From CAWJNF01 sp963844235 (GTDB taxonomy: Bacteria > Actinomycetota > Thermoleophilia > Gaiellales > Gaiellaceae), in the NCBI GenBank assembly GCA_963844235.1, contig CAWJNF010000001.1:124001-188000 (forward strand): a DNA stretch of 64,000 bases, read 5' to 3'. The position numbers were made by a program, and so were the translations under genes. A model generated the notes under the pieces. That model was not told the DNA's origin. It was given only the letters and a program-made list of their open reading frames with translations, and ran no database searches. Shown here one piece after another: positions 1 through 8,128 of the stretch. Numbering within the stretch: the first letter of the stretch is position 1; every line of letters begins with the position of its first letter.

Positions 1-1
1 C

Positions 2-301
2 TGCGCCGGGTGGATCAAGCGCGGGCCGACCGGGATCATCGGCACGAACAAGAAAGACGCGACCGAGACGGTCGAGCGCCTGCTCGAGGACGCCCGCACG
101 GGCGTGCTCCCTCGCGTCGAGGCCGCCGCCGGCGATGTGGACGCCTTCCTCGCCGAGCGCGGCGTGAGCGTCGTCACCTACGACGGCTGGGAGGCGATCG
201 ACGCGCTGGAGTCCAGCCGAGGCGAGCCGCACGGGCGTCCACGCAACAAGCTCGTCAGCTGGGACGAGCTGCTGGCGACGGCTTTGCAGAGAGTCTCGTA
301 G
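2..301 (+). CDS. Ferredoxin/adrenodoxin-type NADP+ reductase, C-terminal fragment (FprA-like)
   Basis: Only the last 99 residues are present; the gene begins left of the window and is open at base 2. The fragment begins CAGWIKRGPTGIIGTNKKDA. The GWIKRGPxGxIGTNKxDA segment is typical of the C-terminal FAD/NADP-binding part of FprA/adrenodoxin-reductase flavoproteins, which pass electrons between NADPH and ferredoxin. It is followed by an acidic helical tail and a TAG stop. The assignment rests on this one motif. A related pyridine-nucleotide oxidoreductase cannot be excluded without the N-terminal half. Confidence 0.7.
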   Translation, partial: CAGWIKRGPTGIIGTNKKDATETVERLLEDARTGVLPRVEAAAGDVDAFLAERGVSVVTYDGWEAIDALESSRGEPHGRPRNKLVSWDELLATALQRVS

Positions 302-330
302 CCCGGCCTAGGGCTCCGAGCCACTCCATG

Positions 331-439
331 TCAAGGCCGAGGTGTGCCGAAAGTCCCACCGGATAGTGCCGTTACTTCGCAGGGGTCTGACCCCGGGGGT
401 CAGACCCCCTACAAGTCAAGACCGAGGTGTGCCGGAAGT
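331..439 (+). repeat. Two degenerate direct repeats flanking a palindrome
   Basis: A 24-base unit (TCAAGGCCGAGGTGTGCCGA...) at 331-354 recurs at 416-439 with two mismatches, in the gap between the reductase and fumarase. Looser similarity continues for about 20 bases after each copy. No coding potential is seen. It may be a remnant of a short intergenic repeat family. Confidence 0.6.
381..410. repeat. GGGGTCTGACCCC palindrome
   Basis: The arms AGGGGTCTGACCCC and GGGTCAGACCCCCT form a near-perfect inverted repeat between the two direct repeats. Each arm is itself largely self-complementary. It could form a hairpin after the preceding gene, but no T-run follows, so it looks more like a REP-type element than a simple terminator. 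Confidence 0.55.
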
Positions 440-507
440 GGTACGAAACCGTGCCGGTTGTCATGAGGCAGAGCTCCGGAGGGCGGCCTGCCGAACCCGG
501 GCGCCGA

Positions 508-513
508 TAGACT
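508..513 (+). promoter_or_regulatory. -10 element for a leaderless fumarase transcript
   Basis: TAGACT lies seven bases before the fumarase ATG, so transcription would begin at or very near the start codon. There is no Shine-Dalgarno sequence. The same spacing recurs before several genes here. Confidence 0.45.
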
Positions 514-520
514 CGGTGGC

Positions 521-1849
521 ATGGAATCCGGCACGCAGCAAGAGCTGTGGGGTGCGGAGACACGGAAAGCGGTCGCGAACTTTCCGGTCTCCGGCGAGCC
601 GATCCCGGTGTCGGTCGCGCGGTGGCTCGCCCGCATCAAGGCGGCGGCCGCGCGGGTGAACGCCGAGCTCGGCCTGCTCGACGCCGACATCGCCGAGCGC
701 ATCGCAGTCGCGGCCGATCGGGTTGCCGCCGGCGAGTTCGACGACCAGTTCCCGATCGATGTCTTTCAGACCGGCTCGGGCACGTCGTCGAACATGAACG
801 CCAACGAGGTGATCGCGAGCCTCGCGGGCGAGGGCGTCCACCCGAACGACCACGTCAATATGGGGCAGTCGTCGAACGACGTCTTCCCGTCGGCGGTGCA
901 TCTGGGGGCGCTGGACGAGACCGTGAACGACCTCCTGCCGGCGCTCCGGAGCCTCGCAGAGTCGCTCTCAGCCAAGGCCGCGGAGTTCGACGACGTCGTC
1001 AAGTCGGGCCGGACGCATCTCATGGACGCGGTGCCCGTGACGCTCGGCCAGGAGTTTGGCGGCTATGCGGCCCAGGTCTCTCAGGGAGTCGCGCGCGTCG
1101 AGGCGACACTCGAGCGTCTCGGCCAGATCCCGCTGGGCGGGACTGCCGTCGGTACCGGCCTGAACACGCACCCCGAGTTCGCGGAGCGGGTACGCAGCCG
1201 CCTGGCGACGGACTCCGGGCTCGGCATCCATCCACCCGCCGACCCGTTCGAGGCCCAGGCCGCACGGGACGCGCTCGTGGAGGAGTCCGCGGCGCTCAAG
1301 GTCGTGGCCGTCTCGCTGACGAAGATCGCTAACGACCTCCGTTTCATGGGCTCGGGCCCGCGAGCGGGTCTGGCCGAGATCTTCCTGCCGGAGCTGCAGA
1401 AGGGCAGCTCGATCATGCCCGGGAAGGTAAACCCGGTCATCCCGGAAGTCGTCACCCAGGTCGCCGCCCAGGTCGTCGGCAACGACCAGGCGATCGCGAT
1501 CGGTGGCATGCAGGGTCACTTCGAGCTCAACGTCTTCGTTCCGCTGATGGCGCGCAACCTCCTCCAGTCGATCAGCCTGCTGGCGAGCGCCGCACGCCTC
1601 CTCGCCGAGAAGTGCGTCGACGGGATCGAGGCGAACCGGGAGCAGTGCGAGCGCTACGCGGAGCTGACGCTGTCGGCCGCCACCGCGCTCAACCCGTACA
1701 TCGGGTACGACCTCGCGAGCGAGATCGTCAAGGAGGCCGCGGCCTCGAATCGGTCGCTGCGCGAGGTCGCCAGGGAGAAGGGCGTCTCCGACGACGTGCT
1801 CGACAAGGCTCTCGACTATCGGGCGATGGCGCGCGGCGGCCTGGTGTAG
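521..1849 (+). CDS. fumC: Class II fumarate hydratase
   Basis: 442-residue fumarase, catalysing reversible hydration of fumarate to malate in the citric acid cycle (cytosolic homotetramer). The superfamily signature GSSIMPGKVNP is at about residues 295-305 and contains the catalytic serine loop. The active-site His is in SGRTHLMDAVP (His166). TGSGTSSNMNANEV and MGQSSNDVFPSA are the other substrate-binding blocks. Length is close to typical class II fumarases, with a slightly short N-terminus. Aspartase and argininosuccinate lyase share the fold, but the THLMDAVP and NMNANEV blocks fit fumarase. The ATG follows a -10-like TAGACT with no Shine-Dalgarno sequence. Confidence 0.95.
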   Translation: MESGTQQELWGAETRKAVANFPVSGEPIPVSVARWLARIKAAAARVNAELGLLDADIAERIAVAADRVAAGEFDDQFPIDVFQTGSGTSSNMNANEVIASLAGEGVHPNDHVNMGQSSNDVFPSAVHLGALDETVNDLLPALRSLAESLSAKAAEFDDVVKSGRTHLMDAVPVTLGQEFGGYAAQVSQGVARVEATLERLGQIPLGGTAVGTGLNTHPEFAERVRSRLATDSGLGIHPPADPFEAQAARDALVEESAALKVVAVSLTKIANDLRFMGSGPRAGLAEIFLPELQKGSSIMPGKVNPVIPEVVTQVAAQVVGNDQAIAIGGMQGHFELNVFVPLMARNLLQSISLLASAARLLAEKCVDGIEANREQCERYAELTLSAATALNPYIGYDLASEIVKEAAASNRSLREVAREKGVSDDVLDKALDYRAMARGGLV

Positions 1850-1871
1850 TGGTCGCCGCGCCGTAGCCTCC

Positions 1872-2873
1872 GTGCAGGTCAATCGTCCGAGCGAGCCGGG
1901 CTACGCGGGTCTTGGCACGTTCTGCAAGGTCGAGCTCGCTCTCACGCCGGCCGAGCTCGCCGGCGCCGACGTGGCGATCGTCGGAGCGCCCTTTGATGAG
2001 GGCGTGTCGAACCGTCCGGGCGCACGGTTCGGCCCGCGGGCGATCCGTCTCGTCGACAACTTCGCCGAGAGTCCTCCGACGCGGCCTCACATGCTGCTCG
2101 GGGTCGATCCGTTCGCCGAGCTTCGAGTCGTCGACTACGGCGACGCCGAATGCGTGCCGGCCGGTCTGGAGCAGAGCCATGCCGCCGTCGAGCGAGCCGT
2201 GCTCGACGTCCTGGAAGCCGGCGCCACTCCGATCGTCCTCGGCGGAGACCATTCGGTCGCGTACCCGAACCTCGTGGCGATGGCCAAGCACCACGGAGGC
2301 GGCGCCGTCGGCGTCATCCAGTTCGACACCCACGCGGATACGGCCGACATCGTCTGGGGGGTTCGCCTATCCCATGGCACGCCAATGCGGCTGGCCGTCG
2401 ACGAGGCGTGGATCCGGGGGGATCACTTCATCCAGGTGGGGCTTCGGGGCTACTGGCCACATGCGGCCGAGTTCGATTGGATGCGCTCTGTCGGGATGCG
2501 CTGGCACACGATGTACGAGGTCGAGGAGCGCGGTATCGGCGCCGTGATCGACACGGTGATCGCCGAGGCCTCCGAGCATCTGCCCGAGATCGTGTATCTG
2601 ATCGTCGACGTCGACGTGCTCGACCCGGGCTGGGCGCCCGGCAGGGGAACTCCCGAACCGGGCGGTCTCCTTCCCCGCGAGCTCCTGACCGCGGTTCGCA
2701 GGCTGTGCCACGAGCTCCCCGTGGCCGGGATGGAGGTCGTTGAGGTCTCGCCGCCCTACGACCCGGCGAGCGTCACGGCCCCCGTCGCCCACCGCTGCGT
2801 GACCGAGGCCCTGTCCGGTATCGCGCTGCGCCGCAAGGGTGGGCCGGCGCGGCCCCAGCTGCCGGCGAGTTGA
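1872..2873 (+). CDS. Agmatinase/arginase-family ureohydrolase
   Basis: 333-residue binuclear metal ureohydrolase. Metal-binding blocks are GGDHS (124-128), DTHAD (152-156; the usual form is DAHxD) and DVDVLDP (246-252). These enzymes cleave a guanidino group to urea plus an amine. Agmatine, guanidinobutyrate, formiminoglutamate or free guanidine are all possible substrates within the family, and the sequence alone does not decide. The GTG start lies 22 bases after the fumarase stop, so co-transcription is plausible. The C-terminus has a basic, proline-rich tail. Confidence 0.85.
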   Translation: MQVNRPSEPGYAGLGTFCKVELALTPAELAGADVAIVGAPFDEGVSNRPGARFGPRAIRLVDNFAESPPTRPHMLLGVDPFAELRVVDYGDAECVPAGLEQSHAAVERAVLDVLEAGATPIVLGGDHSVAYPNLVAMAKHHGGGAVGVIQFDTHADTADIVWGVRLSHGTPMRLAVDEAWIRGDHFIQVGLRGYWPHAAEFDWMRSVGMRWHTMYEVEERGIGAVIDTVIAEASEHLPEIVYLIVDVDVLDPGWAPGRGTPEPGGLLPRELLTAVRRLCHELPVAGMEVVEVSPPYDPASVTAPVAHRCVTEALSGIALRRKGGPARPQLPAS

Positions 2874-2924
2874 CGGTCACATCCCTTTCGGCGGCCCGTC
2901 GGACGCGTGCGTTCGACCCCCCGC

Positions 2925-2954
2925 TTGACTAATAGGAAGATATCTGCCTATTAT
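2925..2954 (+). promoter_or_regulatory. padR promoter with operator palindrome
   Basis: A -35 TTGACT (2925-2930) and a -10 TATTAT (2949-2954) are 18 bases apart. Between them, ATAGGAAGAT/ATCTGCCTAT (2932-2951) is a 20-bp palindrome with one mismatched pair. The GTG at 2961 lies where transcription would begin, giving a leaderless mRNA. A palindrome in the spacer is the expected place for an autorepressing PadR dimer. Confidence 0.75.
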
Positions 2955-2960
2955 GACGAC

Positions 2961-3320
2961 GTGAGGCGGAAGCGCGATGCCCTGCTCCCGCTCGAGGTGT
3001 CCATCCTCGAGAACGGCGTCCTCCTTCGGCAGCGCGGAGTCGAGGAGTTTCACGGCTTCGCCATCGCAAAGGAGCTGCGTGACACGGAGCGCGCCCGCAG
3101 CCTCACCGCGCACGGGACGCTGTACAAGGCGCTCGAGCGCATGGAGCGCTCGGGCCTGCTGGAGAGCCACTGGGAGAACCCGCTCGTCGCGGCCGAGGAG
3201 GGCCGGCCACGGCGGCGGCTGTATCGCGTCACCGGCCTCGGCGAGCGCGCGCTTCGCAGCCCCGGCGCCGTCCGACCCGCGCCCGCCGTTCGGCCGCAGA
3301 CCGGGATCGTGACGTCGTGA
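2961..3320 (+). CDS. PadR-family transcriptional regulator
   Basis: 119-residue winged-helix regulator. LEVSILENGVLLRQRGVEEFHGFAIAKEL matches the PadR N-terminal helices, GTLYKALERMERSGLLES is the recognition helix, and RPRRRLYRVTGLGERAL is the wing. I chose GTG 2961 rather than an upstream start because the consensus promoter and operator lie immediately before it. Its stop overlaps the next start (GTGA), forming a three-gene coupled unit with two small proteins, a layout common for PadR regulators paired with small membrane proteins. The ligand is unknown. Confidence 0.85.
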   Translation: MRRKRDALLPLEVSILENGVLLRQRGVEEFHGFAIAKELRDTERARSLTAHGTLYKALERMERSGLLESHWENPLVAAEEGRPRRRLYRVTGLGERALRSPGAVRPAPAVRPQTGIVTS

Positions 3321-3601
3321 CGATCGACCGGCACGTGATGCGCCTGGCCCGCGCCTGGGCCCGCCTCTACACGCACGGCCTCCCGGAAGAGGACGCCGGC
3401 GCCCGCCGGGCCGAGCTCGACTCCGACCTCTGGGAGCATACGCACGACGGCCGCCTGAACTGCCGCCCTCCCGCGGTAACCGCGCTCGAGATCGCGCGCC
3501 GGGTCCTCGCGGGGGCGCCGGCAGATATTGCATGGCATTTCGAGCGGCGGCGCGCGCGGCGAGCCGCGCCAGGGGGAAGCTCTTCCGGGCTCATGGAATG
3601 A
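3317..3601 (+). CDS. Small protein downstream of PadR, unknown function
   Basis: 94 residues, starting with GTG in a GTGA overlap with padR and ending in an ATGA overlap with the next gene. It contains ARLYTHGLPEEDAGARRAEL followed by DSDLWEH, a helical segment resembling the short HAAS-like modules that often accompany PadR regulators. The rest is Arg/Ala-rich with no membrane segment. It probably acts with the downstream membrane protein, but no biochemical function can be assigned. Confidence 0.6.
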   Translation: MTIDRHVMRLARAWARLYTHGLPEEDAGARRAELDSDLWEHTHDGRLNCRPPAVTALEIARRVLAGAPADIAWHFERRRARRAAPGGSSSGLME

Positions 3602-3906
3602 GCGTCGGCACGTGCGCCCTGGGTTGCTGGTTTCTCGCCTCGGCGGTCATGGTCCCGCTGAACGATTGGTGGGAGGCCGGAACTCCGGTCGGCTACGCGG
3701 CGCTCTGTGCCGTCTCTGGGGCCCTCGTCCTCGCCGGGATGGTCGGTCGTGGTGCCTCCAAAGGCTGGTCCAGGAGGACCATCGCGGCCGGCGCGATTCT
3801 CGGTGCCTCTCTCACCTGGTGGGCAATCGTCCCCGTGCTCGGCGCCCTCGCCGTACTGGGATGGAGCTACAGGGAGGCACGAGGGAGCGCGACGAGCGTG
3901 CCATGA
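3598..3906 (+). CDS. Small integral membrane protein, PadR operon
   Basis: 102 residues with three or four hydrophobic segments (around CALGCWFLASAVMV, YAALCAVSGALVLAGMV, AAGAILGASLTWWAIV and LGALAVLGWSY). The ATG at 3598 overlaps the preceding stop as ATGA. An in-frame upstream start at 3532 would add a basic extension inside the previous gene and is less likely. Function unknown; the PadR linkage suggests envelope stress or drug response, which is inference. Confidence 0.6.
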   Translation: MSVGTCALGCWFLASAVMVPLNDWWEAGTPVGYAALCAVSGALVLAGMVGRGASKGWSRRTIAAGAILGASLTWWAIVPVLGALAVLGWSYREARGSATSVP

Positions 3907-3940
3907 CGCCGCACGCCGAGACGCACCAACACCAGGTCCC

Positions 3941-4843
3941 TTAGCAGTCGCTCGTGGCCGCGTGACGCTGCTCGTCGGCACGGTACGAGGACCGGACGAG
4001 CGGGCCCGAGAAAACGGAGCCGAAGCCCATGCGCTCGCCCTCTTCCCGGAGCATCCGGAACTCGTCGGGATGCACCCAGCGGTCGATCGGAGCGTGCTTC
4101 GGGGAGGGCTGGAGGTACTGGCCGATCGTGACGACGTCGACCCGGTGTGCGCGCAGGTCGCGCAGCGTCGCGATCACCTCGTCGTTCGACTCGCCGAGCC
4201 CGACGATGATCCCGGACTTCGTCAACACCGGGTAGTCCGCGATCTCCTTGGCGCGCTCGAGCAGCCAGAGCGCCTTGTCGTACGACGCCTTGGCGCCGCG
4301 CATGTGCGGATGGAGGCGGCGCACCGTCTCGATGTTGTGGTTGAAGACCTCGGGCTGCTCGGCGAGGACGATGTCGAGCGCCTCCTCCTCGACTTCGAGG
4401 AAGTCGGGCGTCAGCACCTCGACCGAGGCCCCGGGAACCTGGGCTCGGAGCGCTCTGATGGTGGCGGCGAAGTGACCGGCGCCTCGATCGGGTAGGTCGT
4501 CGCGGTCGACGGAGGTGACGACGACGTGGGACAGCCCCATCCGCTTCGCGGTCCCGGCCAGACGCAGCGGCTCGAGAAGATCGGGCGGCCCATCCGGCTT
4601 CCCCGAGTGGACATAGCAGTAGCGGCAGGCGCGCGTGCATGTGTCGCCCAGGATCTGGAAGGTCGCGGTGCCGCGGCCCCAGCACTCGGCGATGTTCGGA
4701 CAGCGGGCCTCCTCGCAGATCGTGTGCAGGTGTTGTCCGTGGATGAGCGAGCGCACCTCGGCGAAGCGGGAGTCGGCGCTCGGCGCCCGCACCCGCATCC
4801 ACTCGGGGCGGCGCGGCCGCTCGGCGACGGGGAGCGATTTCAC
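3941..4843 (-). CDS. lipA: Lipoyl synthase
   Basis: 300-residue radical-SAM enzyme that inserts two sulfurs into octanoyl groups on lipoyl domains. The radical-SAM cluster motif CTRACRYC gives Cys69, Cys73 and Cys76. The auxiliary cluster CEEARCPNIAEC gives Cys43, Cys48 and Cys54. The conserved C-terminal RSSYRA is present. The GTG start at 4843 overlaps the lipB stop (GTGA), so the two are translationally coupled. Longer in-frame starts run into arginine-rich non-homologous sequence. It is the last gene of the dehydrogenase operon whose E2 subunit is its likely substrate. Confidence 0.95.
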   Translation of the reverse strand: MKSLPVAERPRRPEWMRVRAPSADSRFAEVRSLIHGQHLHTICEEARCPNIAECWGRGTATFQILGDTCTRACRYCYVHSGKPDGPPDLLEPLRLAGTAKRMGLSHVVVTSVDRDDLPDRGAGHFAATIRALRAQVPGASVEVLTPDFLEVEEEALDIVLAEQPEVFNHNIETVRRLHPHMRGAKASYDKALWLLERAKEIADYPVLTKSGIIVGLGESNDEVIATLRDLRAHRVDVVTIGQYLQPSPKHAPIDRWVHPDEFRMLREEGERMGFGSVFSGPLVRSSYRADEQRHAATSDC

Positions 4844-5562
4844 GCGGGGGCCCCCATGCGCTCGTGCAGCGGCTGCGGCCAGAGACCGGCGCCGGCGTCC
4901 GAGGGAAGTTGCTCGAGGTCGAGCTCGAAGGCCTCCTCGAGCGCCGCGGTCAGCAGCGGACGCGCATCCGCGACGGCGACCGGCCGTCCGAGCTCGCCGG
5001 CGACCGACGTGAACGTCGCCCGGTCGAGCCCGCACGCCGTGATCCACTCGGTGAACGGGGCAGGATCGAGGTCGACGTTGAGGGAGAGGCCGTGCGTGGT
5101 CACCCAGCGAGAGACGTGGACGCCGATGGAGGCGATCTTGCGCGGGCTCTCGTCCGTTATCCAGACGCCGGTCAGGCCGTCGATGCGCGCCGCCTCGAGC
5201 TCGAAGCCCGCGAGGGCCTGAATCGCCGCCTCCTCGAGGTCACGGCAGTAGCGCCTGACGTCCTTGCCGTGAAGTCGCAGGTCGAGGATCGGATAGCAGA
5301 CGAGCTGTCCTGGCCCATGGTAGGTCGAGCGCCCCCCTCGATCGGTCTCGACCACGTCGGCCTCGGCGTCCTCCGGCAGGTGGAGCTCCTCTGCGGTCGT
5401 CCGCTTGCCGGTCGTCACCGTCGCCGGGTGCTCGAGCAGGACCACCGTCTCGGGGATGGCGCCCTGCGTGACCGCGGCGGCGAGGGAGCGCTGGAGATCC
5501 CATGCCTCACGGTACGGCGTCTCGCCGAGCTCCAACAGGTAGGCGCTGCGTCTCACCGCCAC
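4840..5562 (-). CDS. lipB: Lipoyl(octanoyl) transferase
   Basis: 240-residue LipB, which moves octanoate from acyl carrier protein to apo-lipoyl domains. The signature RGGRSTYHGPGQLVCYP is at residues 75-91. The catalytic pair is Lys142 (in RKIASIGV) and Cys177 (in WITACGLD). It sits between the E2 gene and lipA on the same strand, so lipoate attachment and maturation are coupled to synthesis of the lipoylated enzyme. The last 30 residues are poorly conserved in appearance. Confidence 0.95.
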   Translation of the reverse strand: MAVRRSAYLLELGETPYREAWDLQRSLAAAVTQGAIPETVVLLEHPATVTTGKRTTAEELHLPEDAEADVVETDRGGRSTYHGPGQLVCYPILDLRLHGKDVRRYCRDLEEAAIQALAGFELEAARIDGLTGVWITDESPRKIASIGVHVSRWVTTHGLSLNVDLDPAPFTEWITACGLDRATFTSVAGELGRPVAVADARPLLTAALEEAFELDLEQLPSDAGAGLWPQPLHERMGAPA

Positions 5563-5605
5563 CGATTCTAGAGGCGGAACGGACCGCGCTCTCGGGTCGT
5601 CCGCG

Positions 5606-7131
5606 TCAGTAGGACGACTCGTCCCAGGTCTCGAGGCTCGTCCTGATGTCGCGCATGAACGGCGCCGCGTAGGCGCCGTCCACGAGACGATGGTCGTAGC
5701 TGATGCAGAGGTTCATGATCGGGCGGACCGCGATCGTGTCGTTCCCCTGCTCGTCGCTGACGACCCAGGGGCGCTTGACGATCGCCTCGACGTCGATGAT
5801 CCCGACCTGGGGCTGGTTGATGATCGGGGTCCCGCCGATGGCGCCGAACCCTCCAGGGTTCGTGATCGTGAACGTCCCGCCCTGAACCTCGTCGGGGCTG
5901 AGCTTCTTCGTGCGGGCGCGCTCGGCGAGATCCTGGATCGCCCGCGCGATGCCGAGCAGGTTCTTCTCTTCGGCGCTGCGGATGACAGGGACGATAAGGC
6001 CCTTGCCGTCGTCGAGCGCCACTGCGATGCCGAGGTTGACGGACTGCTTGATCACGATCTGGTCGCCCCGGATCTCCGCGTTCATGCGCGGCCAGCTCTG
6101 GAGCGCGCCCACCACGGCCCGCGCGATGAACGCGAGGTACGTGAGGCGGACGCCGTGCCGCTGCTCGTACTCGCCCTTGAGCCGGTCGCGGATCGCGACG
6201 ACCTTCGCCATGTCGACCTCGAAGATGGCCGTCACGTGCGCGGACGTCTGGACCGAGCGCACCATGTGCTCGGCGATCGCCTTCCGCATCACGGTCATCG
6301 GCTCGTAGACCTCTCCCGCGCCGGGCTCCGCCGTGGCAGGAGCGGGAGCGGGCGGAGCGGGCGGGGGCGCCGTGGACGCTGGAGCCGGCTCCGCAACGGC
6401 AGGCTCGACCGGTGCAGCCGGCTCGGCGACGGATGGAGGCGCCGGCGCGGCCTCGGCAACCGCGGCGGCATCCTCGACAACCGCAGCCTGTCTGGCTGGT
6501 TCGGCCTCGATGAAGTCGAGGATGTCCTTCTTCGTGACCCTGCCGCCCCGTCCGGTGCCAGGCACGTCCGAGACGTTGACGCCGTGCTCGGCCGCGATGC
6601 GGGCGACGACCGGGGAGACGAAGGCGCGTCCGTCGACGTCCTCCTCGGCCGCGTCGGCCTCGCCGGTCGGCGCGGCTGGAACAGGCTGGCCGGCGCAGGC
6701 GCCGGCGGCGCAGGCGCCGAGGGTGCGGGCTCCTGCGGTTCGGGCGCCGCGGGCGCCGCGATCTGCTCGGCGCTCGAGGCGGCGCTCGCCTCCGCCGCAG
6801 CCTCTTGCGTCGCCGGCTCGGGCACCTCCTCGACTGGAGCGGCGGGCGGCAGCTCTGCCTCGAGTGGCTCCATCTGCGCTCCCACGGGCGAGATCGTCGC
6901 GATGACCGTTCCGACGGGCACCGTCTCGCCCTCCTGAGCGAGGATCCGTCCGAGCACGCCCTCGGCGGGGCTCGGCACCTCGGTATCGACCTTGTCCGTC
7001 GAGATCTCGAGCAGCGGCTCGTCGGCGGCGATCGGCTCCCCCTCCGCCTTCAACCACTTCGTGATCGTGCCCTCGGAGACGGAGACGCCCATCTGGGGCA
7101 TCACGACGTCAACAGCGGTCCCGGTGGCCAT
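5606..7131 (-). CDS. Dihydrolipoyl acyltransferase (E2) of a 2-oxo acid dehydrogenase, frameshifted
   Basis: E2 core of a pyruvate/branched-chain/2-oxoglutarate-type complex. The first frame encodes a lipoyl domain with the lipoylation motif STDKVDTEVPSP (Lys47) and an Ala/Pro/Glu linker. The second frame encodes the peripheral subunit-binding domain (FVSPVVARIAAEHGVNVSDV, then GTGRGGRVTKKDI) and the catalytic domain ending with SYDHRLVDGAY. The frames join in the GC-rich linker near 6670-6730. The span is one base short of a whole number of codons, so a single missing base would restore about 508 residues. All domains are otherwise intact, so I favour a sequence error over a true pseudogene. 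The E2 type cannot be fixed. Confidence 0.88.
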
Positions 7132-7150
7132 CTACCCTCCTTGGCAGTCG

Positions 7151-8128
7151 TCAGTACGACGCGAGATTTCGCAGCCCTTCCACGACGTCCTCCACCTGCG
7201 GGATGAACCGCTTCTCGAGCGGAGGCGAGAACGGTACAGGCGTGTCGGGCGCCGCGAGCCGGCGGACCGGCGCGTCGAGGTGCTCGAAGGCCTCCTCGGC
7301 GATCGTGGCCGCGATCTCGGCGCCGAAGCCGGCCGTGCGCGTGTCCTCGTGCAGCACGAGCACGCGCGACGTCTTCGCGACCGATGCGAGCACGGCCTCC
7401 CGATCCCAGGGGATGATCGTCCGCAGGTCGAGGATCTCCACCGAGAGCGTGTCCTCGTTCGCGAGCCGCTCGGCGGCATCGGCTGCCGTGTGCACCATCG
7501 CTCCCCAGGTGATCACCGAGACGTCGGCGCCTTCGCGATGGAGCCGTGCCGCTCCGAAGGGGACGGTGAAGCGCTCGTCCGGTACCTCGCCCTTGATGCG
7601 CCGGTAGAGGTGCTTGTGCTCGAAGTAGAGGACCGGGTTCGGATCGTCGATCGCGCTCAGCAGTAGCCCCTTGGCGTCGGCGGGCGTCGCCGGGCAGGCG
7701 ATCCTGAGACCCGGGATGTGCGCGAAGCTCGACTCGGGGTTCTGGGAGTGGAACGGCCCACCGGCGAAGCCGCCGCCGGACGGGAGTCGCACGACGATCG
7801 GGATCGGCGTCCCCGCGCGGTAGTGCTGCTTCGCCGCGACCGTGACGAGCTGATCCCAGGCGCAGGAGACGAAGTCCGCGAACTGCATCTCGGCGATCGG
7901 CCGCATGCCCATGAGCGCCGCACCGGTGCAACCGCCGACGATCGCCGTCTCGGCCAGCGGGGCGTCGATCACCCTCCACTCGCCGAACTCCTGCTGGAAG
8001 CCGTGCGTCACCTTGAAGGCGCCGCCGTAGGCGCCGATGTCCTCACCGATCAGGAACACCCGCTCGTCCCGGCGCATCTCCTCGCGCAGCGCGTCGGAGA
8101 TCGCCTGCAGGTACGTCTTCACGGCCAT
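7151..8128 (-). CDS. 2-oxo acid dehydrogenase E1 beta subunit
   Basis: 325 residues starting MAVKTYLQAISDALREEM, with the E1-beta landmarks VFLIGEDIGAYGGAFKVT, IDAPLAETAIVGGCTGAALMG and MQFADFVSCAWDQLV, and a C-terminal transketolase-like domain with DLRTIIPWDREAV. With E1-alpha it forms the thiamine-diphosphate decarboxylase of a branched-chain, acetoin or pyruvate dehydrogenase complex. The ATG overlaps the E1-alpha stop (TGATG). The separate alpha and beta subunits and general appearance favour a branched-chain-type enzyme; specificity is inference. Confidence 0.9.
   Translation of the reverse strand: MAVKTYLQAISDALREEMRRDERVFLIGEDIGAYGGAFKVTHGFQQEFGEWRVIDAPLAETAIVGGCTGAALMGMRPIAEMQFADFVSCAWDQLVTVAAKQHYRAGTPIPIVVRLPSGGGFAGGPFHSQNPESSFAHIPGLRIACPATPADAKGLLLSAIDDPNPVLYFEHKHLYRRIKGEVPDERFTVPFGAARLHREGADVSVITWGAMVHTAADAAERLANEDTLSVEILDLRTIIPWDREAVLASVAKTSRVLVLHEDTRTAGFGAEIAATIAEEAFEHLDAPVRRLAAPDTPVPFSPPLEKRFIPQVEDVVEGLRNLASY

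Noticed and set aside
3867..5571. Long open frames on both strands across lipA/lipB
   Set aside because: They are shadows in a GC-rich genome. Only the minus-strand frames carry the radical-SAM and LipB motifs; the others are Arg/Ala/Gly-rich low-complexity sequence.
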